This document shows, piece after piece, positions 8,361 through 16,167 of a DNA stretch of 64,000 bases. Origin of the DNA: JANMAT01 sp031359995 (GTDB taxonomy: Bacteria > Actinomycetota > Acidimicrobiia > Acidimicrobiales > Ilumatobacteraceae); assembly GCA_031359995.1 (NCBI GenBank), contig JANMAT010000109.1:1-64000 (forward strand). The letters are read 5' to 3'. Every line of letters begins with the position of its first letter. The stretch's first letter is position 1. The position numbers were made by a program, and so were the translations under genes. The notes under the pieces are model-generated. The model searched no databases. It was not told the DNA's origin and was given only the letters and a program-made list of their open reading frames with translations.

Positions 8361-8380
8361 CACGGTCCACCCGGGCCGTG
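8361..8380 (+). terminator. intergenic hairpin after cassette A gene 1
   Basis: Seven-bp stem (8361-8367 with 8374-8380, one G-U) and a 6-base loop between gene 1 and gene 2 of cassette A. There is no U-tract, so it is more likely a partial terminator or an mRNA-stabilising element than a full stop. A stronger hairpin occupies the same position in cassette B (14269-14294). Confidence 0.4.
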
Positions 8381-8414
8381 ACCCGAACGATCCGGACCAT
8401 CCGAAGGAGGTGAC

Positions 8415-9806
8415 GTGCGGTCGACATCTTTTGGTCGGCGCGGTTGGCGCTGGCCCGCCAGCGTGTTCGTGGTTGCAGTCGGTGCGTCGCTGACGCTGGT
8501 GGCCGGCATCGCTCCGGCCTCGCCGGTGACCCCACCACCGCCGGCGTCCACCATCGTCGACGGCCCTGCCGCGGACGCGGTCACGAACGCGGCGTCCATC
8601 ACCTTCACGTACACCAACACGCAGTCCGGGGTGGGGTTCCAGTGTGCGATCGATAGTGGCACGTACGCGTCGTGTCCCACGGAGGGCAAGACCTACACCG
8701 AGCTCGGCGACGGCTCGCACACCTTCAAGGTGGCGGCCACCGCAGGCGACAGCGACCGCGGCGCGGCTGACACGCGCACGTTCGTGCTCGACCGGACCGC
8801 GCCGACCATCACGGTCACCGGCCCGGCCGAGGGTGCCACCCTCAACGCCGACGCCTGGTCGGCGGTGTGCACGAACGCCCCCGGTCTCTGCGGCACGGCG
8901 ACCGATGCACACGGCGTGGCCAAGGTCTCGGTGGCGATCCGCCAGACCAGCACAGGCAGGTACTGGACCGGCGCGGCGTTCACCACCGACGCGGTCACCT
9001 ACCTGGATGCCACCGGCACGACCACGTGGGCGCTGTCGGTGCCGGCGCGCCCGTCCGACGGTGGCTACACCGCGTCGATCAGGGCCTTCGACACCCTGGG
9101 GAACGCCACCGCGCTGGCCGGACCGGTCGGGCGGACCTTCTCGGTCGACACGGCGGGGCCGTCGGTCGTCGAGTGGGGCGACGTGCCCGACACGCTGACC
9201 ACCCGGACGACGGCACGCATCACCTGGTTCGCGACGGGCATCCTGTCCGAGACACCGACCTACACCTTCCAGTGCAAGCTCGACGTGTTCCTCTACCGCG
9301 CCTGTGCGTCACCCTTCAGTGCCACGAAGTTGAAGTCGGGCCAGCACTGCCTGCTGGTGAAGGCCATCGACAACGCCGGCAACGCCGGCGAGCCCGCCCA
9401 GACGTGCTGGTCGGTGGTGCTCGACAGCGGCTTCAAGGTCACCGGCGACCTGGGCGGCACGTTGACGCCCGGCGTGGCCGCCACGGTCGATCTGGTCATC
9501 GACAACCCGTTCGCGTTCGAGATCAAGATCGTGGGCGTCACCACGGTGGTCGCGGCGACCACGACCAAGGCCGCGCAGGACGTTCCGGGCTGCAACGGCG
9601 TCGAGAACTTCGAGGTGACCCGTCAGCTCGAGGCGACATCCGTCGCCATCGTCGTACCGGCCCGCTCGACCAAGACGCTCTCGGAGCTCGGCGTGGCCTC
9701 GACCCGTTGGCCCGAGGTGACCATGCGGGCGCTCGACACCGAGCAGTCCGCGTGCATGGGTACGACGATCCAACTGCAGTACGCCGGATCGGCGCTCCAG
9801 CCGTGA
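8415..9806 (+). CDS. cassette A gene 2: secreted Ig-like repeat protein
   Basis: A 463-aa exported protein starting at GTG 8415 behind a near-perfect Shine-Dalgarno (GAAGGAGGTGAC). Signal/anchor at about residues 12-35, then a Pro-rich linker. Ig-like repeats of the 'FQC-LD ... C ... GSHTF' type occur at about 68-120 and again near 285-330 (FQCKLD ... GQHC). The last 120 residues form the same Cys-containing domain as genes 1 and 3, with ACMGTTIQL near the end. Its stop overlaps the next GTG (GTGA), implying coupled translation. Paralogue: 14333-15706. It is probably a cell-surface linker or tip protein; this is inference. Confidence 0.8.
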   Translation: MRSTSFGRRGWRWPASVFVVAVGASLTLVAGIAPASPVTPPPPASTIVDGPAADAVTNAASITFTYTNTQSGVGFQCAIDSGTYASCPTEGKTYTELGDGSHTFKVAATAGDSDRGAADTRTFVLDRTAPTITVTGPAEGATLNADAWSAVCTNAPGLCGTATDAHGVAKVSVAIRQTSTGRYWTGAAFTTDAVTYLDATGTTTWALSVPARPSDGGYTASIRAFDTLGNATALAGPVGRTFSVDTAGPSVVEWGDVPDTLTTRTTARITWFATGILSETPTYTFQCKLDVFLYRACASPFSATKLKSGQHCLLVKAIDNAGNAGEPAQTCWSVVLDSGFKVTGDLGGTLTPGVAATVDLVIDNPFAFEIKIVGVTTVVAATTTKAAQDVPGCNGVENFEVTRQLEATSVAIVVPARSTKTLSELGVASTRWPEVTMRALDTEQSACMGTTIQLQYAGSALQP

Positions 9807-10303
9807 CCCGCCGCTGGCATCCGCGCACGCGGAACCGGACGAGACGGCGCCGTTGGCTGGTGCTCAGCGTGCCCGCCAGCATCGGCGTGTCGGCCCTGGC
9901 CTTCGGCGCGGCCGCCTACTGGACCAACAGCGGCACCGGCACGAGCACGGGGCACGTGGCCGGCATGACGGGCGCGACGCTGAGCGTGTCGACCGAGGCC
10001 ACCGCGCTGTATCCCGGCGGGGCCGCCGATCTGACGATCTCGGTGACGAACCCGAACGCGTTCTCGGTCGTGCTCAGTGCCGTGGCCGTGGACCCGGCGT
10101 CGGCCATCTCATCGTCCGCCGGCGGTTGCGACGGGCCGACGTACGTGAGCATCGTGCCCGGCACGTTGCCGACGACGGTGATCGCGGCCAACGCCACGCA
10201 GCCGTTCGTGCTCACCGATGCGGCGAGGTTGTCGGTGAGCGCCGTGCAGGCGTGCCAGGGCGCCACGTTCACCATCCCGCTCGCGGTGACGGTGAAGCGA
10301 TGA
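9803..10303 (+). CDS. cassette A gene 3: small secreted beta-sandwich protein
   Basis: A 166-aa exported protein starting at GTG 9803, overlapping the stop of gene 2. The N-terminus is unusually Arg-rich (about 12 Arg in the first 20 residues), then a hydrophobic segment ending AAAYWTNSGTGTSTGH, again SipW-type. The mature domain carries the signature LYPGG..DLTISVTNPN and ends with ACQGATFTI, matching genes 1 and 2 and the cassette B counterparts. Its own stop overlaps the start of gene 4 by four bases. A minor subunit or cap paired with gene 1 is a reasonable inference. Confidence 0.78.
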   Translation: MTRRWHPRTRNRTRRRRWLVLSVPASIGVSALAFGAAAYWTNSGTGTSTGHVAGMTGATLSVSTEATALYPGGAADLTISVTNPNAFSVVLSAVAVDPASAISSSAGGCDGPTYVSIVPGTLPTTVIAANATQPFVLTDAARLSVSAVQACQGATFTIPLAVTVKR

Positions 10304-12339
10304 GGTCGTTGCGGCGGAGCGTGGTGCTCGGGTCGATCGCCGCTCTCGCACTGGTGGCCCTGCCCGCGGGGCCGGCGGTGGCCAAGTGGTTCGCGGCGAG
10401 CACGTCGAGCACCACGGCGACGGCCGACACGCTGGGGGCCGGCCTGCAGCCCACCGCGGTGGCGGCCGGCCGCACGGTCACCGTCAGCTGGGCGGCCTCG
10501 ACCCTGACCACCACGGGCGTGGCGGCCACGTCGTACGCGGTGACGCGGCTGGACGCCAACGACGCCGCCACGGCGGTCACCTGCTCGGCACCGACGGCAC
10601 TGTTGAGCTGCGTGGAGCACGCCGTACCCGCGGGTGCGTGGCGCTACAAGGTGACGCCGGCGTTCCAGGCGTGGACAGGCGACGCCGGCCCGGCCTCGAG
10701 CACGGTCACCGTCGCCGCGGCCACGTTCACCATCACCGCGGCGCAGCAGTTGCACCCGGGCGAGGCGGTGGCCGGCGCGTCGCTGGCCAACTTCGACGTG
10801 GGCGAGTCGGTGCAGATCCTGATCGACGGCACCGGCACGCCGATCGCCACGGTGACGGTGGGCGCCACGGGCAACGTGTCGCCGTTGACGGTGTCGCTTC
10901 CGGTCAATGCGGTCGGCGGTACCCACACGCTCACGGCGTCGGGCACGGCCACCACCGCCGACTCGGTCTCGTTCACCGTGCTGGTGGAGCCACCGGTCAT
11001 CACGGCCACGCCCACGGGCACGGCCGGTCTGCTGGGGTGGTACACGTCGGCCGTGTCGGTGCTGCTGAAGGCGACCGACGGCAGCGGTACCGGCATCGCC
11101 TCGTTCACCTACGACCTGGACAGCGCGGGCGCCACGACGGTGGCGGGCACGCAGACGACGTTCTCGGTGAGCACGACGGGCGAGCACACGCTCACGGCCG
11201 ACGCGACCGACAACCTGAGCCAGACGTCGAACTACTCGGGCTCGGTGAAGGTCGACCTGTCGTCGCCCACGGTGACGTTCTCCCCTGGCGGGTACATCAA
11301 CACCACGACGGCGCTCACGTCGACGGCGTCCGACGTCGGCTCGGGCGTGGCCAGCGTGCGCTACGACGCCTGCTTCGGCAGCTCGTGCACGCCGTCTGTC
11401 GGGCTGGCCACGTCGACCACGGGGCCGAGCTACAGCGCCACCTGGCCGACCGGCATGACCGAGGGCACGTACCAGGTGCAGGCGGTGGCCAAGGACGTGG
11501 CCGGCCGGTCGACCACGTCGACCAAGCGCACCATCGTGCTCGACGCCACCGCGCCCACCGCCTCGATCACGGCGCCGGCCAACGGAGCCACCATCGGCGG
11601 CAGTGCGGTGACGTTCACCGCCACGGTCGACGATTCCCCGGCGGTGTGGACCACCTCGGGATCGAACGCCATCTTCGAGTACAAGCTGTCAGGCACGTCC
11701 ACGTGGGCGACGCTGCTGGACCCGACCGGCAGCACCACCACCGGCTCGAAGAACATGACCACGTTCGCCGACGGCACCTACGACCTGCGCCTGACCGCCA
11801 CCGACAAGGCGGGCAACACGGTCACGTCGGCCACGACCACGTTCGTGGTGCAGAACTGGGCGGCCAACACGGTGGTGACCGGCAACCTGCTGCTCGGCAC
11901 TGCCGGCCTGGTGCAGCTGGGCGACTCGCTGACGATCACCTACACGCAGGCGATGGCGGTGAGCAGCTTCTGCAGCACGTGGTCGGGCGACGGCTCGAAC
12001 CAGAGCCAGAGCGTGACGGTGACCCTGACCGACGGGGGCGCCGGCAACGACACGCTGACGTTGAGCTCGGGCACCTGCCTGATCAACTTCGGCACCCTCG
12101 ACCTGGGCAACACGGGCTACGTGGCCGCGGCCGGCGCCACGTTCAACGCCACCGCGAGCTGGACCGTGAGCTCGAAGACACTGTTGGTGTCGATCAGCCT
12201 CGCCGCCAGTGGATCGGCCACCACGGCACCGACCGGCGGCAAAGCGGGCTACACCCCGTCCGCTTCGCTCATCTCGACGGCCGGCGTGCCCATCAAGACC
12301 ACGGTCAAGCAGACCGCCAGCAGCGGCCTTCAGTTCTGA
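10300..12339 (+). CDS. cassette A gene 4: large secreted FnIII/Ig-like protein
   Basis: A 679-aa exported protein; the ATG at 10300 overlaps the preceding stop (ATGA). Signal peptide at about residues 1-28 (ending AVAKWF). An FnIII-like domain follows (about 45-145: TVSWAAS, YAVTRLD, GAWRYKVTP), then several Ig-like repeats with 'VDLSSPTVTF' and 'LDATAPTASITAP' linkers. A C-terminal domain with two cysteines (CSTW and GTCLIN) ends in LQF. No LPXTG or membrane anchor is visible at the C-terminus. It is the largest product of the cassette and probably an adhesin or wall-facing component. Paralogue: 16164-18242, also ending in QF. Confidence 0.8.
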   Translation: MRSLRRSVVLGSIAALALVALPAGPAVAKWFAASTSSTTATADTLGAGLQPTAVAAGRTVTVSWAASTLTTTGVAATSYAVTRLDANDAATAVTCSAPTALLSCVEHAVPAGAWRYKVTPAFQAWTGDAGPASSTVTVAAATFTITAAQQLHPGEAVAGASLANFDVGESVQILIDGTGTPIATVTVGATGNVSPLTVSLPVNAVGGTHTLTASGTATTADSVSFTVLVEPPVITATPTGTAGLLGWYTSAVSVLLKATDGSGTGIASFTYDLDSAGATTVAGTQTTFSVSTTGEHTLTADATDNLSQTSNYSGSVKVDLSSPTVTFSPGGYINTTTALTSTASDVGSGVASVRYDACFGSSCTPSVGLATSTTGPSYSATWPTGMTEGTYQVQAVAKDVAGRSTTSTKRTIVLDATAPTASITAPANGATIGGSAVTFTATVDDSPAVWTTSGSNAIFEYKLSGTSTWATLLDPTGSTTTGSKNMTTFADGTYDLRLTATDKAGNTVTSATTTFVVQNWAANTVVTGNLLLGTAGLVQLGDSLTITYTQAMAVSSFCSTWSGDGSNQSQSVTVTLTDGGAGNDTLTLSSGTCLINFGTLDLGNTGYVAAAGATFNATASWTVSSKTLLVSISLAASGSATTAPTGGKAGYTPSASLISTAGVPIKTTVKQTASSGLQF

Positions 12340-12362
12340 GGGGCATGGCAGTAGGTCGGCCA

Positions 12363-13235
12363 CTATGCGCAGGCTGGGCGGGCGACGACCTCCATGGTCA
12401 CGCGCCACCGTCGACTCACGGCGTAGTGGACGAACTCGAAGCCTTCGCTCTGCAGCAGCGCCACGAGGCTGGAGCGCGAGAAGTTGTGGTAGTGCTCGAT
12501 CTCCGACCAGTACGGGTTCGCGCCGGCCTCGTCGAGCATCCGCCAGATCGGCGACTCGATGTTGGGCATGGACAACAGGAGCACCCCGTCGTCGACCAGC
12601 AGGCTCTTCGCCTTCTGCAGCACCCGACGCGGGTACGGCACGTGCTCGAGCACGTCGCACAGGGAGATGACGTGCATCCGCTTGATCGGCTCGAACTGGA
12701 GCAAGTCGCAGCAGTAGCTCTCCACACCGAACGCCGACATCCGCTCGACGGTCTGAGGCCTCATGTCGAGGCCCACCGGCTCGTAGCCCCATTCGGCGGC
12801 GGTGAACAAGAGCGAACCGTTCCCCATACCGACGTCGAGCCACACGCCGAGCGGGTAGCTCACGTACGACGTGACCTTCTCGACGGTCGGTGCCCACACG
12901 AACCGCTGGGATTCCGCGTGGTCCCCGGGAGTCTGGGAGTCGTGCGCCGACGAGAACAGCAGCGACAACGCTTCCGCGTCGAAGAACCCCTCGGTGTACA
13001 CGTGGCCACAGTCGTCGCACCGGTTCCAGCGCATGATCGACGGCAGACCGGCCACGTACGACGGGTGCCCGTCGCACGGCACCTCCCGCACCAGCACCCC
13101 AGCCCCGCGGCAGAGTGGGCAGACTGCGAACGGCGTACGACCTGCAGCGTGAACCACGATCGGACCATATGGCGACCGTGCCTGCTGCGTCAGCGCGCGG
13201 TCGGGCGAGGGGTTCGAACCGACCAACATCGACAC
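12363..13235 (-). CDS. class I SAM-dependent methyltransferase with zinc-ribbon N-terminus
   Basis: A 290-aa predicted methyltransferase. An N-terminal zinc-binding module has CPLC (about residues 39-42) and CDDC (about 73-76). The SAM domain follows with the glycine loop WLDVGMGNGSLL (about 130-141) and DVLEHVPYP (about 195-203), the pattern of sugar or small-molecule C/O-methyltransferases in glycan clusters. It is transcribed opposite to and converges on cassette A (23-bp gap), and lies between the two surface cassettes. Modification of a surface glycan is suggested by context only. The substrate is unknown. Confidence 0.8.
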   Translation of the reverse strand: MSMLVGSNPSPDRALTQQARSPYGPIVVHAAGRTPFAVCPLCRGAGVLVREVPCDGHPSYVAGLPSIMRWNRCDDCGHVYTEGFFDAEALSLLFSSAHDSQTPGDHAESQRFVWAPTVEKVTSYVSYPLGVWLDVGMGNGSLLFTAAEWGYEPVGLDMRPQTVERMSAFGVESYCCDLLQFEPIKRMHVISLCDVLEHVPYPRRVLQKAKSLLVDDGVLLLSMPNIESPIWRMLDEAGANPYWSEIEHYHNFSRSSLVALLQSEGFEFVHYAVSRRWRVTMEVVARPACA

Positions 13236-13775
13236 CGCGGACCCTCGGGCGTCTGCGATGTGACGTCAAGCGGGCAGCCACCACCCATCCGACCGGATCG
13301 GGGGCGAGCTCAACGTCTCTCCATCACTCATATCGCCGCCGAACGTACCCGCCATGACCACCGTGGAGCAGAGGATCAGCTCGGGCATCAAGTTACATAT
13401 GGGTGGCAGTGCTACCACTCACTGCCCGTGAGGCCCCGCCGCTCCCCGCCACCGCCTGTCGATCACGAGCCATGGGTTCGACCGGGCGCTGAGCGGCGAC
13501 CGAGCGACGACTCCCTCCAGGAACATGCCCGCACGCTGGACATTCGCACCAGTCAATGGATGCCGCCCGAGTTGAGTGTTTCATGACGGTTACAGACCGT
13601 GATGGTCCGACCTCGTAGGGCGCACGTCTTCCTAGGGTGCTGGCACGGGCCGCCGACGACGGGCCGTAGGCGGGCGGTGAAATGGAGACCTTCTACCTGG
13701 TCGCTCTTTGCCCCTTGGAGCAGACGGCGAGACCGGCGCCTTTGAGTCATCCACGACTAGAGGAGTTTCTCACTC
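13236..13775. other. 540-bp intergenic region upstream of surface cassette B
   Basis: No convincing gene on either strand. It must contain the promoter of the minus-strand methyltransferase (start 13235) and the promoter and long leader of cassette B (start 13776). A small perfect inverted repeat (ACGGT/ACCGT) lies near 13587-13601. AGAGGAG lies about ten bases before the cassette B ATG. I saw no tRNA, riboswitch or clear -35/-10 pair, and little similarity to the cassette A leader beyond the shared GTGCTGGCA (at 7621 and near 13637). Confidence 0.4.
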
Positions 13776-14258
13776 ATGAAGTTGACCAAGAAGATGATCA
13801 TCGCTGGTGCAGGCGTGGTGGGCGCGGTCGGCATCGGCTCGGCGGCCTTCGCATTCTTCAGCACCAACGGCTCCGGAACGGGAAGCGCGAACGTGACAAA
13901 CACGCTCAAAGGCATCTCGTTCACTCGCTTCACTCTCGCGACCGAACTCATCCCGGGCGAAGCGACGAACGTCGGGACCATCGAGGCGGTCAACGACAAC
14001 AGCGTCAAGATCAAGCTCGGTCCGCTCTCGATTGCCGGCGTCGTGGTGACGAAGGGCGGGGCCACTCTCGACCCCCTGGTCTGCAAGGTAACGCCGACCA
14101 ACGAGCCGCCTGCCGCGACTCACTTGCTCGACCCAGGCTCGAACGACGCGGCCACTACGTTGTCCCTCAAGCTTGAGGACGTGGCGGGCGTGAACCAGAA
14201 CACCTGCCTTGGCGCCACCGTGACCTTCACGGTCGCCGGAAGCACGACGACTCCCTGA
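13776..14258 (+). CDS. cassette B gene 1: small secreted beta-sandwich protein with SipW-type leader
   Basis: A 160-aa paralogue of the protein at 7878-8345. The leader (MKLTKKMIIAGAGVVGAV) ends AAFAFFSTNGSGTGSANV, the same SipW-type pattern. The mature domain has the ELIPGEA and KLGPLSI segments and two cysteines, the second in TCLGATVTF near the C-terminus. Overall identity to the cassette A copy looks low outside these motifs, so the duplication is old or the copies diverged under selection. It begins cassette B and is followed by a strong hairpin. A secreted structural role is inferred. Confidence 0.8.
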   Translation: MKLTKKMIIAGAGVVGAVGIGSAAFAFFSTNGSGTGSANVTNTLKGISFTRFTLATELIPGEATNVGTIEAVNDNSVKIKLGPLSIAGVVVTKGGATLDPLVCKVTPTNEPPAATHLLDPGSNDAATTLSLKLEDVAGVNQNTCLGATVTFTVAGSTTTP

Positions 14259-14268
14259 CGTTGATCTC

Positions 14269-14294
14269 GGTCGGGGGACTTCGGTCCCCCGACC
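14269..14294 (+). terminator. strong TTCG-capped hairpin after cassette B gene 1
   Basis: Perfect 11-bp GC-rich stem (14269-14279 with 14284-14294) closed by the very stable TTCG tetraloop, placed 10 bp after the stop of gene 1 and 38 bp before the start of gene 2. No U-tract follows, so partial termination or 3'-end protection is likelier than a complete stop. It would raise gene 1 transcript over the three downstream genes. Confidence 0.6.
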
Positions 14295-14332
14295 AGTCGG
14301 CCGTTTCTGTTCCTTCGGCGAGGAGTCCTTTG

Positions 14333-15706
14333 ATGGGGTGGATGCCTGCATCGCGCACGTGGCGGTGGCGCGTGGGTGCGATGGTGACGATGGGTGTGGC
14401 GGCGAGCGCCCTGGTAGCAAGCCGCGCTCCCGCGGCCCAGTCGGTGACACCGAACAACTCCCCTACCGTCACCAACGGTCCGGCTGACGGCTCGGTCACC
14501 ACCTCGACGACCGCAACCTTCGCCTTCACGCACCCGGCGGCGAACGTCACGTTCCGGTGCGCGCTCGACGGGGACGAGTACCGCACTTGCACCAGCCCCA
14601 AGGCCTACACGGGCCTCGGCAGCAGCCGGCACACGTTCGTCGTCGCTGCTGTGCTGACCGGCGGCAACACCCGTGGCCCCAGCGTTCGCCGTACCTGGAC
14701 GATCGACCGCAACCCGCCGACCGTCACCACGACCTTCCCGGCCAACAACTCCCGCTACAACGCCGCCCATTGGGCGGCAGGTTGCGCGCCCGTGGGCATC
14801 TGCGGCACCGCCATCGACGCCACCAGCGTCGCCTCCGTGAGTGTCTCGGTGCAGAGCCTGGGCACGTTCAAGTACTGGAACGGCAGCGCATTCGCCTCGA
14901 ACCCAGCCGTCCTGCTGCCCGCCGCCGGCACGACGACCTGGAAGTTCGCCTTCGCCCGCCCAGCCGACGGCACCTACAACGCCAAGGCAGTGGCCACGGA
15001 CGGGCTCGGCAACGCCTCCAGCGGCGGCTCCCGCACCTTCATGATCGACTCGACGCCGCCTCCGGCGCCGATCATCACCATCAAACCTGACGACACCATC
15101 AACGCCACGACGGCCAGCTTCTCGTTCACGAAGCCGATCGACCCGAAGGCGCCCGGTGACAACAACACCGACCACACCGGCGTGAGGATGCAGTGCGCGC
15201 TCGATGCGGCAACCCCCTCGGAATGCGAGGAGTCGACGCGCTACAACAACCTGTCGCTCGGCCAGCACTGCTTCAACGTCTACGCCATCGACCGGGTCGG
15301 CAACCGCAGCACTCCACGCACCTACTGCTGGTTCGTCGTCACCAACACCGGGTTCACCATCTCCGGCGACGCAGCCAGCGGCGTCGCCCCGGGAAGTCCG
15401 GGCCCGGTCGACGTGCGGTTCACCAACCCGTTCTCGTTCGCCCTCAAGATCGTGACGCTCAACGCCACGGTCTCCAGCACGAAGCCCGGCTGCGCCAACT
15501 CGAACTTCCGCGTCGTCACCGTGCCCGCCGCGGTGTTGAACGGCATGAGCCTCGCACCACCCGGTAGCTCGAGTTTGAGCACGCTCGGCATCACCGATCC
15601 GACGAAGTGGCTGCAGGTAGTCATGGACGAGACCAACCGGAACCAGACCGTCTGCCTCGGTGCCACACTCAAACTGACCTTCACAGGAACGGCGACCAAG
15701 CCATGA
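14333..15706 (+). CDS. cassette B gene 2: secreted Ig-like repeat protein
   Basis: A 457-aa paralogue of 8415-9806. The start was set at ATG 14333 because GGCGAGGAG lies upstream; an in-frame codon at 14261 would put the hairpin inside the gene. Signal peptide at about residues 10-35. Ig-like repeats of the 'FRCALD ... C ... SRHTF' type occur at about 80-120 and again (MQCALD ... GQHCF) near 290-330. The C-terminal 120 residues are the shared Cys domain ending with VCLGATLKL. Its stop overlaps the ATG of gene 3. The same domain order as the cassette A copy indicates block duplication. Confidence 0.8.
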   Translation: MGWMPASRTWRWRVGAMVTMGVAASALVASRAPAAQSVTPNNSPTVTNGPADGSVTTSTTATFAFTHPAANVTFRCALDGDEYRTCTSPKAYTGLGSSRHTFVVAAVLTGGNTRGPSVRRTWTIDRNPPTVTTTFPANNSRYNAAHWAAGCAPVGICGTAIDATSVASVSVSVQSLGTFKYWNGSAFASNPAVLLPAAGTTTWKFAFARPADGTYNAKAVATDGLGNASSGGSRTFMIDSTPPPAPIITIKPDDTINATTASFSFTKPIDPKAPGDNNTDHTGVRMQCALDAATPSECEESTRYNNLSLGQHCFNVYAIDRVGNRSTPRTYCWFVVTNTGFTISGDAASGVAPGSPGPVDVRFTNPFSFALKIVTLNATVSSTKPGCANSNFRVVTVPAAVLNGMSLAPPGSSSLSTLGITDPTKWLQVVMDETNRNQTVCLGATLKLTFTGTATKP

Positions 15707-16167
15707 GGGCCCTGCGACTCGCCGTCGTCGCCGTTCTGGTGTTCTCGGTGGCCGCGCTGGGGAGCAGCGCCTACGCCTTCTTCACCGCCCCCGCCAGCGG
15801 CTCGGGCCAGGCCATCATCATCGCCACGATCGACGTGAATGTCACGACTCAGGGCCTCACCGGCACGGCCCAGAAGCTCTATCCGGGCGCTACGAAGACG
15901 CTCAGCGCCTCGATCACCAACCCGAACCCGTTCCCGGTGGTGCTCGACAGCGTCACCGTGGGCACCGTGGTCTCGGGGTCCGAGAACGCCTGCCCCGGAA
16001 CCAACGTCACCGTCACGGCGCCCGCATCACTGACCACGACGCCAATCCTGGGCAGCGACCCGACGAGCGTGCCGATCACGGTGACCCTGAGCGGTTCGGC
16101 GCCGTCCGAGTGCCAGGGCGTGCTGTTCACCATTCCCCTCTCGGTGAAGGTGAAGGTGGTGGCATGA
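15703..16167 (+). CDS. cassette B gene 3: small secreted beta-sandwich protein
   Basis: A 154-aa paralogue of 9803-10303. The leader ends SSAYAFFTAPASGSGQ, SipW-type. The mature domain has KLYPGATKTLSASITNPNPF and a C-terminal ECQGVLFTI, aligning with the A copy's LYPGG and ACQGATFTI. It lacks the long Arg-rich extension of the A copy. Start and stop overlap the neighbouring genes by four bases each (ATGA), so genes 2-4 of this cassette are translated as one coupled unit, exactly as in cassette A. Confidence 0.78.
   Translation: MRALRLAVVAVLVFSVAALGSSAYAFFTAPASGSGQAIIIATIDVNVTTQGLTGTAQKLYPGATKTLSASITNPNPFPVVLDSVTVGTVVSGSENACPGTNVTVTAPASLTTTPILGSDPTSVPITVTLSGSAPSECQGVLFTIPLSVKVKVVA

Noticed and set aside
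13200..13230. GGTTCGAACC resembling a tRNA T-loop
   Set aside because: It is inside the methyltransferase gene, the flanks do not form a T stem or an acceptor stem, and no D or anticodon arm is found.
10386..13586. 1066-codon plus-strand open frame over cassette A gene 4 and the methyltransferase
   Set aside because: Shadow frame; the overlapping coding frames show signal peptide, Ig-like domains and SAM motifs, and this one has none.
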